From positions 4,154,001 through 4,218,000 of the forward strand of contig CADCSX010000023.1 in assembly GCA_902805475.1 (NCBI GenBank): DNA of 64,000 nt, read 5' to 3'. The stretch comes from Entonaema liquescens. Taxonomy: Eukaryota; Ascomycota; Sordariomycetes; Xylariales; Xylariaceae. Position 1 is the first letter of the stretch; the number at the start of each line of letters is the position of its first letter. Made by a program: the position numbers and the translations under genes. Shown one piece after another: positions 24,811-38,327 of this stretch. The notes under the pieces are model-generated. The model worked only from the letters and a program-made list of their open reading frames with translations. It was not told the origin of the DNA and ran no database searches.

Positions 24811-25200
24811 CTATTCGTCATCCTCTACTACCTCTTCCCCGTAGTTCTCTTCCTCGGCCGCCTCATTGACACTAGCGGCTGCAATGCTCTTCCCATGCGT
24901 TTTGTTGCCTCCAGTAGCGGCCGCTTCTATAGCCTCCTTCTCCATGCGCGCTGTCAACTCGCAGTTCACGTCGTCTTGCAGAGAAGAAACTGCTTCACGT
25001 AAGGTGCGTAGGTATAATGTCTTGTCTGCTGTAGCACTGGATTCGGGGAGTGAGAGTGGTGTCGAGAACGCGAAGGCAGTCGTAGATAATATGGCTTTGG
25101 TGGAAGAGAGAGAAGAATCTGAGGAGTTCGAGTTAGTGTAAGTTGCTTTTAGGTAAGCTGTTCGTTTCTTTGCCGAGATATCATCGGCAGAGGGGGACAT
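24811..25200 (-). CDS. GON7: EKC/KEOPS complex subunit Gon7
   Basis: Small accessory subunit of the KEOPS complex, which makes the t6A modification of tRNA and has been linked to telomere maintenance in yeast. Single exon, 129 residues. Features resembling fungal Gon7 are an N-terminal AYLKATYTNSN segment, a Ser-rich spacer, the helix DKTLYLRTLREAVSSLQDDVN followed by a short MEKEA helix, and an acidic tail ENYGEEVVEDDE. The identification rests on this short helix and overall architecture, so it is less certain than for the larger genes. It is convergent with VPS39 and divergent from HbrB. The ATG at 25200 is the natural start. Confidence 0.7.
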   Translation of the reverse strand: MSPSADDISAKKRTAYLKATYTNSNSSDSSLSSTKAILSTTAFAFSTPLSLPESSATADKTLYLRTLREAVSSLQDDVNCELTARMEKEAIEAAATGGNKTHGKSIAAASVNEAAEEENYGEEVVEDDE

Positions 25201-26018
25201 TGCGGAAATACTCGTATCCCGTATCCAGATACTTTATTCAAGTCTTTGAGGATTACGGGTGTGGACGTTAAAGATGATGAACCTTTGAGATGATGGCGGG
25301 GCACCAAGTAAAAAGTAGGAGCGCGGGGTGAATGGGCTGGCATTCGAATGGTGACTATTGTGGCTGTGATACTTGTAAATGTAAAGCGCGTGGCTGGCTG
25401 GAGTTATGATTAAGTACTTAAGTAGTTAGGTACATGTGCAGAAGGACGTCAAAAAAGGTGGCGCACCTACCAGCATAAATCAATCTTAGTAGAAGTGCGC
25501 CATGTATTTTGACGCCTTTCTGATGTGTCAGGCGTTATGTAGGTAGGTACAAGACAATAACGGGGCGGATGTACTGTTCGCGGCACATCATAACAGGGAT
25601 GCTCGAGTTACATGTATATTATAAGGTTTGATGTCGCATTTTCCCGTATGCACCACGAATATCTACAATGTACATACCTATACTGTTATGTACATAGTAG
25701 AACTTTATATCAGATTGGCGGCATACCAATAACCATCTTTTTCGACATCCAACCCACTTCCTGCATTATACATTAACTTATACCATCTCTACATTAGTAT
25801 AATACCACACATCTACACGCCCAAATACCCAACTACTAATAAATCCACTTACTCAATTGGAGACATATGACATATTCGCGCTACTTCTTTCGTGTACGGT
25901 AGTTGAAGAGCGCAAATCGAAAGTCAGGAAACCGGGGGCCGGGTGCCGATCATACATACCGCTGGTTCGGGAGAAGATGTAACGGGAATTTAGGAACTCG
26001 GACCTTTTCTATTACACA
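25201..26018. other. Divergent promoter region GON7 / HbrB
   Basis: Shared upstream region of two divergently transcribed genes; contains TAGGTAC and TACCTA motifs and a CT/AC-rich tract at 25740-25850 close to the HbrB start. No gene seen. Confidence 0.55.
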
Positions 26019-28618
26019 ATGCAGCCAGCACGATCCCAACAGAGAGCCCCGGGGAGCTTCTCTCCTCTCCCTGGTACTGTTTCTTCGGCTTCTACCGCTG
26101 CAGCTGCTGCCGCTTCCTCTTCGACAGCCTCCTTGAGACCTCAGATCCGTAGGATCGACACATCATCGAACGACGACACCGTTTCCATTTCCAAGACGAG
26201 AGCCCCCCAGAGCCCTGTCGTTAGTCCTTCTTATGCTACCAGTCCACATAACTTCTCCCGTCCCACTCGACCCAGTATCGAGCTTCCGCAATCGAGAACC
26301 GCCTCACCATTGACCTTACCTCCTACTCGCGCCGGTCACGTAAGAAAGCACTCGCAGACCCAAGGTCATTTCGAGCCAACCTTACCTTCTACGAGCATAT
26401 CCAACCTCTCTCAAGTTGCCATGTCCCAATCTCAGAACCCGGCCCCGACTCAAGCTGCCGGCGCGACCCTCTCGGCTAGTCAAATAGCCGCGCAGGCTGC
26501 CGTAATGCAGCACCAACAACACAGTCGCCATCGATCGCAAACCGTCCCTTTCCCTGGCAGCGACGCCCACGACTCCTTAAAAAGACCGGGCCCAAAACCG
26601 GTGTCCGGCCACCGCAGCCCGCCCATGCTAAGTCTGACCGAGGCGAGCGCCCCCCGAGATAACGGCTTTAGCGCCCAGGGATACCATAACGGCCTAGTAG
26701 GGAGCCATGCTGCAGCTACTGCTGCGGCAAACGTTGTCTTTCCAAGGTCGCCTCAGACCTCGCCAGGCTTACCACCTCCGGACCAATCTTTACCTACGCC
26801 CACAGCTCCGTTTGCTTCAGAGAAACCTGTCAAAGCTGAGAAGTCAAAGGTCAAGCTATTTTCCCGGCCTAAAAGATCGATACCAAGGGTGAGGCGAAGG
26901 AGCGACCAATGCCAAGTCCTGGGAAGATTGGCTCTGCTCTGGCTTCACTACAACGTGGCAATTTTAGTACGACTAGCTTGGTGGACTCGCAGTCATTCTA
27001 TAGCCTGGGTAACTCGTCCGCCGCCACCATCCGACCGGCTGATCCGTCCATGGAGAGAGGCAAAGAAAAGGACAAGGAGAGAAAACACCACTTCCTATCT
27101 CGGCAGAAGCATAAGCTAAGCAGCAAAGATGACTATCATCTCCCGCTCTCTTCTGCTGCCAGCAACTCCCGACCCGTCGATCCCAACGCGCCGTCGAGCC
27201 TATATAATTTCAATCTGCCGCCGAGCCCAGGTCCGAACAACAATATTGGTAAAAGCGTTAGCGGGTTAGACTTGCGACATGGAGGTCGCGCTCTTCGCGA
27301 GAAACGGAAGGACGACAATGAGTCAACCTATGGTGCAGGTTCAGAATGGCCTGGGCCCAGTAGTTTCGGATCGGCGGCTGCAACAGCTACCTCGCACTCT
27401 TACCTTTCAGAGCCCATTGATTCCCTTAAATATGGGCTTCATAACATGTCTCTAGATGATGCTTGGCCATACCTGAGGGCTAAATTGCTAGTAATCTTCG
27501 AGGGTGAGGATCTACGGTTACCAGTGGAAGATTTCAACCGAGTTGTAACTATGCACATCTCATACTGCATTCAACGTCGTTCGGCTCACATAATCATCGA
27601 CGACTTACGGGATCTCCTTTCGACAGGGTTTGCCTCGCTTGACCACACGTTACGCACAACTTCTGAGGATAGACTTATTCCTTCCCTAGTAGAGCTATGG
27701 ATCTTCACATTCACGAGTATCCTACCTTATATGCAAGCTATCTTCCTCCCGTTGGACCTGGAGTTCTCTGGCTGCGGATCTTTAATGAAACCTGAGCAGG
27801 CACGCGACTTCTGGGGCGGGGTGGTAGCTAATTCAGTACCGAATGTCCAGCCAGGCGGATCGAACGCCGAGCCTCATTTGTCACCAGCATCGAGCGTTCT
27901 TGACGTTCGAAGGCTCGTCCTGATCTCATATCGAGATTCACTGATTCTTCCCCGGTACGAGAAGCTCAAGACTATATTTTCCCGGCTTTCTCTTGAGCAC
28001 TTACCGTCTTCGCTAGCTTCTCTCGCGTTAGCATCGCCGCCGCTCTTAAATGACAACGTTGCATCCCTATCTACTTCACCAAACGACCCATCATCCGGCC
28101 GCCCCGGGACAGCCATGTCGCTGGACCCGAGCGTCGCAAGTTATAATTCCACGTCAACAACTGTCTTCGGCAACGACTCGAATCCGTCTCGGAGCCGTGC
28201 TATCAGCAACGTATCTTTTGGTAGCGGCGTGTCAGATGCAGCCTCCACTGGCACTGGAAGTTTGCTCAGGTCCTTCACAGCTCAGACAAGAGACGGCGGT
28301 AGGGAAGTTCTGGGGAGTGTGCGGGAACAGAATGTTGAGGATAGCAAGCAGGTTACGGAGATGGTAGGCCGCATGCTTCAATGCATGAGCGTGTTGGCAA
28401 GCGTCGATACTGGCGTCAATCCAGCCGAAACGGACGAAGCCAGCAAGATGGTAGCTGAACTAGGTCGACTACTCAAGCTGAATTGGCTAGGTAGGGGTCG
28501 GACTGGTAGGAACCGGAGGGGCATGGTTGGGGGGAGAGTTAAGAGACAGGAGAACAATAGCTCTGTCAACTACGGCATATTAAGGGAAGGGATACGAGAA
28601 GGTGTTGAAGTGATTTAA
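26019..28618 (+). CDS. hbrB: HbrB-like protein, TORC2 subunit (Bit61/Bit2/PRR5 family)
   Basis: Subunit of TOR complex 2, acting in polarity, actin and sphingolipid control. Single exon, about 866 residues after correction. Residues 1-~285 are disordered, Ser/Pro/Ala/Gln-rich. A frame break follows at 26871-26874: the AAAA run needs one more A so that KLFSRPKK continues into the second frame, which runs GEAKERPMPSPGKIGSALASL. The HbrB domain starts around SLDDAWPYLRAKLLVIFEGE and covers LRLPVEDFNRVVTMHISYCI, LVELWIFTFTSILPYMQAIFLPL in separate pieces, and VRRLVLISYRDSLILPRYEKLK. A Ser/Thr-rich loop comes next, and the protein closes with KLNWLGRGRTGRNRRGMVGGR. The ends on both sides of the break agree with the family, so the gene is probably intact and the break a missing base. 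Confidence 0.88.
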
Positions 28619-31600
28619 TTTTGGATTTATATGGCATGTACACTATCGCATCACAGATGGAAACATGGCGCCGGGGCACACTGGATTAGTTTAGGATGTA
28701 GGCTGCATCACTAGGACGAATAACGAAAAAAGCTTTGAATCAAAACAGCATATTAATCATTATGACATCTAAAATCTACTTTACCAGGTGTAAGGTCTAT
28801 GAAAGTCAACAACATCATATGCGAAGCATGCAATGAATAAACACCTGGCTAGGGCTTTGTTAGCAAAAGATCGTATGAGACGAAGTTCTAGCAAAGTATG
28901 AAAATTATAGTGTCCGTTCAGACATCCAAGGAAGGATTATGCCCTCATCTGCTCCTCAAAAGGCTCTGAGTGGAGCTCGAGTGGAAACTGCGAATGTGGT
29001 TGGAAGTTTCATCATGAAAACACCATAGGAATGGGATCTTGGTGATCGCAAAGTATAGAAGAGTTCGACTAACCTGGAATAAAGCTTGGATAATTATCCT
29101 ACGCAATAAATGACATTGGAAGCCTATTGGTGAGTTAGCAAAATGCTGACTCTTGCGATGCGAAGCGTCAACAGCCGTAGCAAAATCCCCAATCCATCCC
29201 ATCGCATATCACCACAAAACGTGGATCTCGTGATGGGAAGTCAGACAAAGTATACTGGCAAGTAACAGGCTCCCCACCTTGGTGGAAAGACCCGAACAGA
29301 CTAGATTTCTTTCATGGTCGATTCAGTTGGGAAAAGAAGACATGTTTACTAGATGTCATCCTGCTGATTGGGGAGATACGCCGAAGTAGTATGCTTCTTG
29401 CTGAGTGATCGAAAGAAATACAATAACGAACCTTAAGATAATACACTGCGGCGCAGTTGTTAGCCTCGTAGTCCAAACAGATATAACAGCATCTCTGCCT
29501 ATTTCCTCTGAAAGATCTGTTCGAAGGAAGAAGAGAAGAATGTTGTGAGAAAGAAAGAATACAAAACGCAAAGTTGAAGCGCGACGTTGAAGCTTTTGAA
29601 GTCGCGCCAGAAGAAAAAAAAAATTTTAGTGTGGACCCAGTTAGACTAGGTCCTGACCCATGAGGTGGGAACGGATCAACCCCACCGGCAGGGAAATTTC
29701 AGCATCACGTGAGGCCGACGTGCATTAGGTTTCGCTGCCAGCTGCCAGCTGCCCGGTTCAATTAAACAGAAGTACCAGGTAGAAACTAAAAATAATTTAT
29801 GTCAATGCATAAAGTGTATAGCTACAGTGTCGCTAAGTTCTTTGGATACCGTATTCGTAAGTACTACTTAAGAAGTCTCTAAATTGTACCTTCCACCCGT
29901 AATTTTCCGAATGTTAGTAATCTTAACTCATATCAATCTTATTTAAATATACAGCATCATCATGATCCAATTACATAAGTACATTTTTCATTTACAACGT
30001 TGATACCATATGTCAAGTAGTTCTAAATATCATGGATATTCTAATGATACTTTTTACACTACTTGCAATTCAGGAATTACACCACGTAATAAAATACGGG
30101 CTAGCTTAAGGTAAAGTAAAACAATGCAATCATTCTTTTCACAAGAATGCCACGCAGATTCATATACTTTTATAATAGTCTTTGCAAAGTTTCAAGTTTC
30201 AACCTTTCTCCTTCTAAACCTGATCTCCAAGCCGAAGTCGGATAACTCATTCAACTTATTAAAAAGCTTAGGGGTATATAGTTAAGGATATGATGGGCAC
30301 TTGTGTAAGTAGGTACGCTTTTCAAGTCTATAAGACATGGTATCTTTTCCACTTTACTATAATACAATTTTGAGATAGGTACCTCTAGTGAAGCTGCAAC
30401 GTACATGTACCTATGGAATCATGTTGAGATACATAAATGTAGGTAGGTAAGTAAGTAAGTAGGTATTGTAGTTGATTCCCTCATCGGTGCGTCGGGGTTA
30501 GTTGCGAAAAGAGCGAAACTTAAAAAAAAAGGTAAGTTTTGATAAAACGGGCTTGTCCCCACTACCCTATGCACGGTGTATAGTTACTTGGTGATTAATG
30601 TCTACATACATGATCTCGCACTGTTTTACCTGCCACCTTTGCTAGCACTTGTTAGAGTGTTGCCGATGGGCCTCCCAACAAGAAGAGCTAGAAATATCAG
30701 TTTCCCGGCCCCCTTCTAATTTTCCAACGCCAACTGTTCCACGTTGAATAAACTGTAATAAACTATCTACATAGTACTCGGTATGATGTGTCACTAATTC
30801 ATCGCATCAAATCTACCGGACCTAGCAAAACCAAGCGAATCGCATTCACTTCACCTAACTTAACCACGAGCACAGCAGAAGAAACACCCGTTCCGCATCG
30901 ATTTTGACTATCAGGTCCAAAAAGAAGGCTTATCGAAAAAAGAATAAGCGCGCAAAGTTTCAGCCTGCTCCCTAAGCCCCCCCAAAGCCTATACTTATTA
31001 TATACCTACCTAAATATCTGGGATAGTCGGTGTATCATAGCAACTGGTGTAAGGCGGCGTCTAATTCAAGAAGGTCCTCCTAAGAGGCGCGGAAAATACG
31101 TAGCCTTTTTTTTTTTTTTTTTCCCTCCTCTTCTCTTTCCCATAATTGGTAATAACCCCTTCTATTCCATCCTGACCCCGTTTGCAAATAGCAAATAGCA
31201 CCGCCTTACCTGGCTCAGCCCGCACTACTATCGCCTCTTCTTCCTCTTCTTTCTTCTATTTTTTCTTTTTTTTTCATTTCGCAAGCCGTACCTCCCACAA
31301 CGTAGAGATTTGTCTTCTTCCTATCACGCCGCCCCTATTTTATCGGCTTATTGCCAGCCTTGCGCATCGTTGCAAATTATAAATTACCAATATCAACTTG
31401 ATCAGCTTCGACCAAAAGATGATGGCCCGCAGTTATCGTCAAAGATCCAGCCAGCATTAAAAGTCATAATATAATACACTAAACTAATACCTTGCATAAA
31501 AATCATACCACAATTGCACAGTATTAGCAGGGCATGTTTACCGTGTATGAATACTGTATGAATACCGTACCTGGGTCGAATCTCACGACGCCAACGCCAA

Positions 31601-32337
31601 CAAATAACACCCACTTGTATCGCATCGTGCACGTCCACCTCTCTTGCTCCGCCTGGGCTATCCACGCGCGACAACGACACTAGTAACAACAGCGACCAGC
31701 GACATAGCTTGGCCAATTGTTCCGACGACAGCGACGATAATACGATTACAACGAAATATTTTCACCAAGTTATCAACGCCAAAGTGAGCCTCAGGTGTAG
31801 CGTATCTCCCTGCTAACACCAAGTCATCCGGGTTTTATTCTCTACATCCTTTGTGCTATCGCAAGGCGCGCATCCCGGAATTCTATTCTAATCGCGTCCC
31901 GGAATCAAACCGAATAAGACCTCATCGACGTTCTCATCTCTTTCCTGTACTCCTTTCAAAAGCGACCTACACCTACATGTCTCTAATCATTTCCAACTTC
32001 GAATCACCCTTGCAGTCGAATCTTTTCACCGTGACGGCGACATTATCAGAACACTAGCATACACGTTTCATGATCGGCGATCGCATTGCGTCAAGTCGCA
32101 TCCACTCGTAGCATAACCAGTAGAAAGAGGGGGGGAGCTTCTGGGTGTTTGCCTACTAAAGGAAGAGAAATAAGAGGTTGGAAAAATCATCCCAAGGAGC
32201 TGCCGCACACAAAGCTGTCGACTACGTCAATCGATTACATCAGAACCGCGACGACGATAGAACAGGTTGAAGCGTATGAAACAGCGACCACGGTTGGGCG
32301 TCGATATCCACGTCGTGGATAGTCGACACTAGGAGAA
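28619..32337. other. 3.7-kb intergenic region upstream of PtaB
   Basis: No supported gene. Includes an 18-base T run near 31106-31123, CT-rich stretches at 31120-31290 close to the likely transcription start of PtaB, and a partial match to the 16263 TIR near 30521-30550. The large size is typical for promoters and leaders of developmental regulators such as PtaB. Confidence 0.5.
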
Positions 32338-35077
32338 ATGATGGCAAGCATAGGACCCGGTAGCTTTCACCCAGGTATGCAACAGCATCCCGGCGGCCAT
32401 CCGGGGCACCCCATGGGCGCTCCGGGTATGGCTCATAACCCAAGTCAACCGGGAGCTCAGCCGGGCATGCCTCCTCAGATGACTGCTCACATGGCTGTGT
32501 CCGGGCCCGGTGGACAGGTCAATCCCGCGGCCATGATGGGAGGAATACCTCCTGGTGCTGCCGGCCCCAACGCCCACGCCCTACAACACTTGAACCCCAG
32601 CAGCAGCAGCAAATGTACCAACAGCAACAGTTCCGTAAGCTAAGATTTCTGCTCAACCCTGGTTCACATTGTCTTGAAGGGGGTCGTGACTTGCTAACAA
32701 ACCGTAGTAGCAGCCCAAAATCCCCAAATGATCGCCCAGATACAGCAGCAAAGAATGCTACAGCAAAGGCAGGCCATGATGCAGCAGCAGATGTACGGGG
32801 GCATCCCTATGAATATGCAGGGGATAAATATGGGTAACATGACGGCGGCCCATCTCTCAGCTATGAGGAACTCGGCGAATATGCAACGAGTCGGCGGTAA
32901 TATGCCCCATTTGCAACAGGCACATCTTGCTCAACAGGGACAACATCAAAATCCCCAGCACGCTCAGGTAGTTACACGAATCCTAACACCTTCTAAGCAC
33001 CTATCCTAGTCTTCGTACTGATAACTGTATTTACTTACAGCATATGATCGCGCAGCAGTTAGCAATGCAACACCAAGCTCAGCAGCAAGCGAATAATCAG
33101 ATGCACCAGGGTAATCAGCCTGGCCATCCCGGGCAGATGAACCCTCAACAGATACAAATCCAACAAGCACAATTAGCACAATCGATGGCGCAACAGGTGC
33201 CCCAAGGTCCTCAGGGTCAGGGACCTCAACCTCAACCTCAGCCTCAAGGGCAGCCTCAACAGCAAGGACAGCCCCAACCGCCACAACAACCGGGCCAACA
33301 GCAACCTGGACCGCAGCCAGGCCAGCAACCACAACCGAACTCTCAAGGCCCCCAGAGAGCCCCGACCCCGGCGGTCGCGCAACCAAACCAAACTCAGAAC
33401 CAAGGGCCTAATCCCGCACAAGGCAACCAACCGCAACAACCGCAAGGTCAAGGACAGCCACCCAACGGCCAGCAAAGCCAGCCTCAGCAACCTACCCCGC
33501 AGGCGCTACAGGCAGCCCATATGCAGCTGCCAAATAGTATCCAGCAGCAGCTGCTACACCATCAGCAACATAAGAATGATGGTATGAAGGGACAATGTCT
33601 CTTAAAGCTACTCCAGTTCGGCGAGTACCTCAGCGGCTATCCCGTTAGTACTGACTTTTCTTCTTTCTTTTTCACGTCTCCCCTTAATCACGGCTTGTTA
33701 GGCCTCAAACCCCACTTAAGACTGAGTACTAACATGTCTGGTTTCTTAGGGCTCGCGAACAAAGGATGATCTTACGTACTGGAATAATTTTGTCTCGCAA
33801 TTCTTTTCAGTTAGAGGTGTATTCAGGATTTCTCTATTCTATATTGGCAGTGACACAGGAAACGAGGAGCACACCGACAAGCAGTACGAGATAACACAAC
33901 CCGCGCTGGCACGATATTTCCATACGCATTACGAGAGTGGCATCAGAAGGATTAATTTGACATTCGAGAAGGGCATTACCGACAGGCCGTTGCCGAACGG
34001 CTGCCACTTCATCGAGAACCACAGGGCACACCTGACCTACTGGTTTGACAGCTCTCACGTAAGTCGTGCAAGCTAACCTATGACTTCTAAACCCTAACAA
34101 CAACGCTCTAATGACTCGGTGATTAGGTCGTTGCAACAGGAATACTTCGAGCACAGTTTGATAGCGAGCAAAAACTAGACCTCTTAGAATTTGTCACTCA
34201 AAGCCACGAGGAGTACCACTCGAGAAAGCTGGTTACCGAGGCGGCGAGACCCGCGCACAATTGGAATAAAGAGTGGCTCAAGGTAAATGGACAGGACTCT
34301 CGATTATCTCCGGAGATGAGCAAGAAGGGAAAAGCGAAGACAATGAAGTCGCCACCAAACCCGCCCCCTGATATTGACCTACCGCCATCGGCAGTCAAAC
34401 AAAACATAGGCCTCACGGAAGCCGTATTCCAGTTCCTCGAGGTATGAGCTTTTCTCTGGAGTGTATCCGCTTTTGCTAACGTGGTACGCCGCAGATCATC
34501 GAAGTGGTTGGACAAATGAACGTAAGTTTCACATTTCTAGTAGGCCTTGTAAATCTTTACCTAGTTACTAACTTGTGAAATCGTTTAGCCATTATTCAAC
34601 TTTTACCATACGCATCAGGGTCTCTCTCCCTACGCTGCGCTTGAGCAATACGTCAGCCTGAATATTACCAACGCCCCTCAGCAACCTATGGTAAACGGCC
34701 AGCCTCAGAGTAACGGGCCACCTAACCCGCGGACGCCCGGTTTTAGTCAATTCCCCATGGGCGCTTCCCCGGCCGCCGCGCATCTACAGCTTCCAAATTC
34801 TCCCCATCTGGGCAGCCCTGCTCAGGGACACATGCAAGCACCTGGCATGCAATTACAACAGAGTCAGCAAGGAACGAGCTCTAGCGGGCCCAGCGCTAAT
34901 ACGAGTCCAGCAAGCAACAAGCGAAGGAGGCCATCCACGGTAAAGGCCGAGGAAGAAAACGGCGCACCAACACCCGCGAGCATTGGCGTCCCTCAGGTAA
35001 ACGGTGTCACAATGGCAAACAAGAAGCCGCCCGGAACACCTCGACTACAGAAGCGCGCCAAAGGCAACCCCGCGTAA
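32338..35077 (+). CDS. ptaB: PtaB, LIM-domain-binding (LDB1/Mfg1-like) transcriptional co-regulator
   Basis: Nuclear adaptor that partners LisH-domain factors (SomA/Flo8) to control adhesion and development. Seven exons: 32338-32634, 32708-32967, 33041-33643, 33750-34058, 34127-34441, 34495-34521 and 34589-35077. With one added base these sum to 2301 nt in frame (766 residues). Residues 1-~435 are Gln/Pro/Met-rich. The LDB domain follows: TYWNNFVSQFFSVRGVFRIS, then ITQPALARYFHTHYESGI, LPNGCHFIENHRAHLTYWF and LDLLEFVTQSHEEYHSRK, ending near PLFNFYHTHQGLSPYAALEQ. The tail is Pro/Gln-rich with a KRRR basic patch. Frame break at 32595-32598: CCCC (expected CCCCC) separates HLNP from the glutamine run preceding MYQQQQF. 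Exon 6 is only 27 nt. The exon 3 donor is GTTAGT, unusual but frame-consistent. Confidence 0.9.
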
Positions 35078-36856
35078 TCGTATCTTCCGGAGTAAACACG
35101 TTTGAGAAGAAGGGAAAAAAGATAATAAAGTTGGCATAGCGGCGTCGCCTCTGGATACGGAATTCCGTTGTTCGGTCTCGGCTCGGTTGCTTTATATGCA
35201 GTATTACATCGGCTGGACGTTCAGGGTTTTGCATTATTTTGGGGATTAGGAAGGTTTGGAGGCTCTAAGTGATTCCCACCCACGATTTGACGTTTCTGAC
35301 AGGGCCGGATTAATCACTTGATATCTCTATCTGCAACATCTGTTCCCAGTGGGGGAAAGCAAAGAAAAATCGGCGTTAGTCCACGGTTATACTATTTGAT
35401 TCGGGCCGCTTGAAGGGGCTTATGCGGATACAACTATGTTGAGGAACGACAGTCAATTTGAGGCAGCGTTCCAAAGTATTCGCCCCGTGTACGATTACTT
35501 TCCATTGCAGTCGGCCTCGCATTGCGCCCCCAGACGCGCGGTGCCGCCCGTGTCCTTTTTTCTTTATTTTTCTTATTGTTTGAACAAAAATTATCAGACG
35601 CGAGTAGATGCGGGATGAGGGGGGTTATAGGTAGAGCAAAGCAAGCCGAGGGTAATTGGAAGCAAGCGAAAGATGATTAAACGTAGGAATTGGTACGCGC
35701 GTTTTCCTGTACGATAATTCGAACCGGAATATGCATTGCGCTTGACAGCATTCTTCGTGCGACTCGGATCGGCGCGAGCTGTGGACGTCCTTGCTTCTAT
35801 TACTGTATCTAGTTAGCTCATCTCGGTTTCGCAACTACAAAATATAATATCGACATCTTCCCTACCTCTAACTGTCCTCGAGATGGTGTCACTAGGCTTC
35901 TTGGGATACTTGTTTTCCCAATATCTGAGTGCATTTTTACTCGAATGATTTATGGCAGAAGAGGTTTGAGTACAACCCATCCCTGGAGCCCTTAGACACC
36001 AACCGGCGGTAATGAAGTACAATTAACTCTCACAAGGTGGAACAAGAAGCATGGAAACAACTTTGCTATCCCACAGGGGACTTCCAATCCAGCCGTGGAA
36101 GCCCACGGGTATGCAGACTGAACAGGCTCTTTGGTCTAAATGTCTCATCTAAAGCCCTAACGTTAACACGTCGATAGAGTTGGCGTTTCCGATATTGCTT
36201 TAGGTCCGCTACTTTCAAACATAGGGTTGAAACCCCAAATGTGTTCAACAGCAACCTCCCTTTCAAGAGCAAAATAGAGCTAAAAAGCGATCACTAGTGT
36301 GCCTAACTCATGTCTGGTAAGTCAATGGTCCATGGTTTCCAAGGTTGTCCATGAGGTCTAAGTGTATATCAAAGAGTTAAGTCTCGGTGTCTTCAAGTTA
36401 GCACGGGAAGGTGACCTCAAGGAGCCAATATCTATCACTTGTAGCTGTAAGCAACAGCATTTTTTGGTGGGATCAATATGTCGAATGGTTATGTGGCAGA
36501 GCAGGTTCTCTCGTTTCTCTCGCCCTGTGAGAGCCATCAAGAACGAGGAGAGCAAAGAGGAAGGGGTAGTGTACTAAGTTCTACGAAGTACATACACTTC
36601 GGCTTCACAAATTGGTATGTACAGCTACGGCCAAAGTTAAGGATCGATGCGAGCGCTATTGAAGACTGTATATTGATATAGATAGGGTCACTTGGAAGGA
36701 AACCCTTATGCCATGCTTATGATAGTTCTAGTGAGGTTCGAGACAAATTGGGCTATACTATCATGTCGAAAGTGAACCCTCATGCAGCCTAACATATGAA
36801 GACCGATCCACTACTTAGGGAAAGATGAACAACATCCCCTACACTTAGAAAGCAAT
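35078..36856. other. Intergenic between PtaB and tRNA-Leu
   Basis: PtaB 3' UTR side, then mixed-composition sequence. Several frames of 60-70 codons exist but none has recognisable character. No repeat or RNA gene seen. Confidence 0.5.
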
Positions 36857-36970
36857 GGTGAGATGGCCGAGTGGTTATGGCGCTGCGTTCAGGTCTAGCT
36901 GAATATGTCTATTAAGATATAAAATTTCGCAGTGGAGCAATCCGCGTGGGTTCGAGTCCCACTCTCATCA
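36857..36970 (+). tRNA. tRNA-Leu (anticodon CAG), with 33-nt intron
   Basis: Acceptor GGTGAGA (36857-36863) pairs with TCTCATC (36963-36969), discriminator A at 36970. D arm TGGCCGAGTGGTTATGGCG. Anticodon stem CTGCG (36883-36887) pairs with CGCAG (36928-36932), anticodon CAG at 36890-36892. An AT-rich 33-nt intron follows position 37 (36894-36926). The long variable arm (GGA-GCAA-TCC) is typical of class II tRNA-Leu, and the T arm is GTGGG-TTCGAGT-CCCAC. A T5 run at 37009-37013 may terminate transcription. Confidence 0.92.
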
Positions 36971-38327
36971 TCTGGAATACATGATTTGCCCTGGACAAAT
37001 GTGGAAACTTTTTGCACCAGATACCTAGATACAATATCTGTTTTAGTCGTAAATTCAACCTTGCATGATGTGTATAGTTCTTTCGCTATTAGTCTGATGG
37101 ATGTGATGTTGTATATGGTTTGAAATCAGTAAAGCAGTATTTCATCTTATCATTAATATAGTGTGATTTGATTGTGTAGACTACTTGCTTAGTTCTATTG
37201 AAAAACTATCCTCGTATCTAAATATTTTAGGTTATATGCTTTCAAACATAACTGATTGTACATGGTGTAGAAAGACCTAATGTGGCTACCTATGTAGTTT
37301 GTAAGTTAATTGATTGAGCAGAATAATAGTCACCAACTATACATCCTTCAGTTCCTGAAATGAATATGTATATTGCCCATTAGTATCAACAAATAAGAGC
37401 TTCGAAAAAGGTCAACCCTAGTATTTAAAAGTAGGTCAACTGGCTCAACTGCTCAAATCTATGTGAGCAATGTACTTGCGTCTCTGGCACTTGGGGGCAT
37501 AATAGTCTTAGGCAGTAGAAGTACTTGGCTACGTAGTGCAAGGGACCTCAGAGTTTCTTCTTGTAATATTCGGTAACTATCATAGAAAAGCTTAAGTCCG
37601 TAACACCGTATGAGGCTAGAAATATATACCCAGAACAAGGGGCTGGTATAACTATGGCCACTTTCGAGTTCTCGCCATACTACACGGGTGGCCATGATAT
37701 TGTTAAACTCTACAGCCGTAATGCACATAGTGAAAAGCGGACATATAAATGTGGATGGGATAAATAGAGGATGCTTACCTATTTGTCTTTTTATTAAACA
37801 GACTACGTCTTAGGTACACCGCCCGGAGATAATTTGAACTCGTGGTGTAGTTCAAGACCGCTGAATAATCATTGGTTGGCGCAGGGAAAAATCCCTATCG
37901 AGATACTCAACTTAGAAAGCCTCCGCAATAGATGATATCTCAAGCGGTGTAGCATAGCCTAATGCTCAAAACCTAACTGGGAGACCGAAACAGTCCTAAC
38001 CACTGGGATGGCATCGTGATGTCCAGACGAATCCAGTCGCAAATGCACCATCATATGAGTCACTTCAGATTCTGAATACCTTGGATGAATTGATGGACAG
38101 GTCACACTGATATTGACGATACGAAATCAAAAAGGGTGTATCTAATTGTCATCTACACACTTGGGGGCGCGATGTGATTAGGCAGACAGACACAACTCCT
38201 ATCAGTCATCCGCCGTAATCATCCCTGTCCCTATCCATAATTCATCGCCACTAATAATCACATCGTTGTCGTCCAGCCCGAGATAAACCGTTAACGCCGT
38301 TGGGGGAAATCTGAGAAAGAGTAGGAC
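36971..38327. other. Intergenic between tRNA-Leu and ATG8
   Basis: AT-rich; frames up to 89 codons (37459-37728) show no recognisable features. The 38200-38327 part is likely the ATG8 3' UTR. Confidence 0.5.

Noticed and set aside
37800..37900. tRNA-like stretch (TTTGAACTCGTGG)
   Set aside because: No T-arm stem or acceptor pairing can be formed on either strand.
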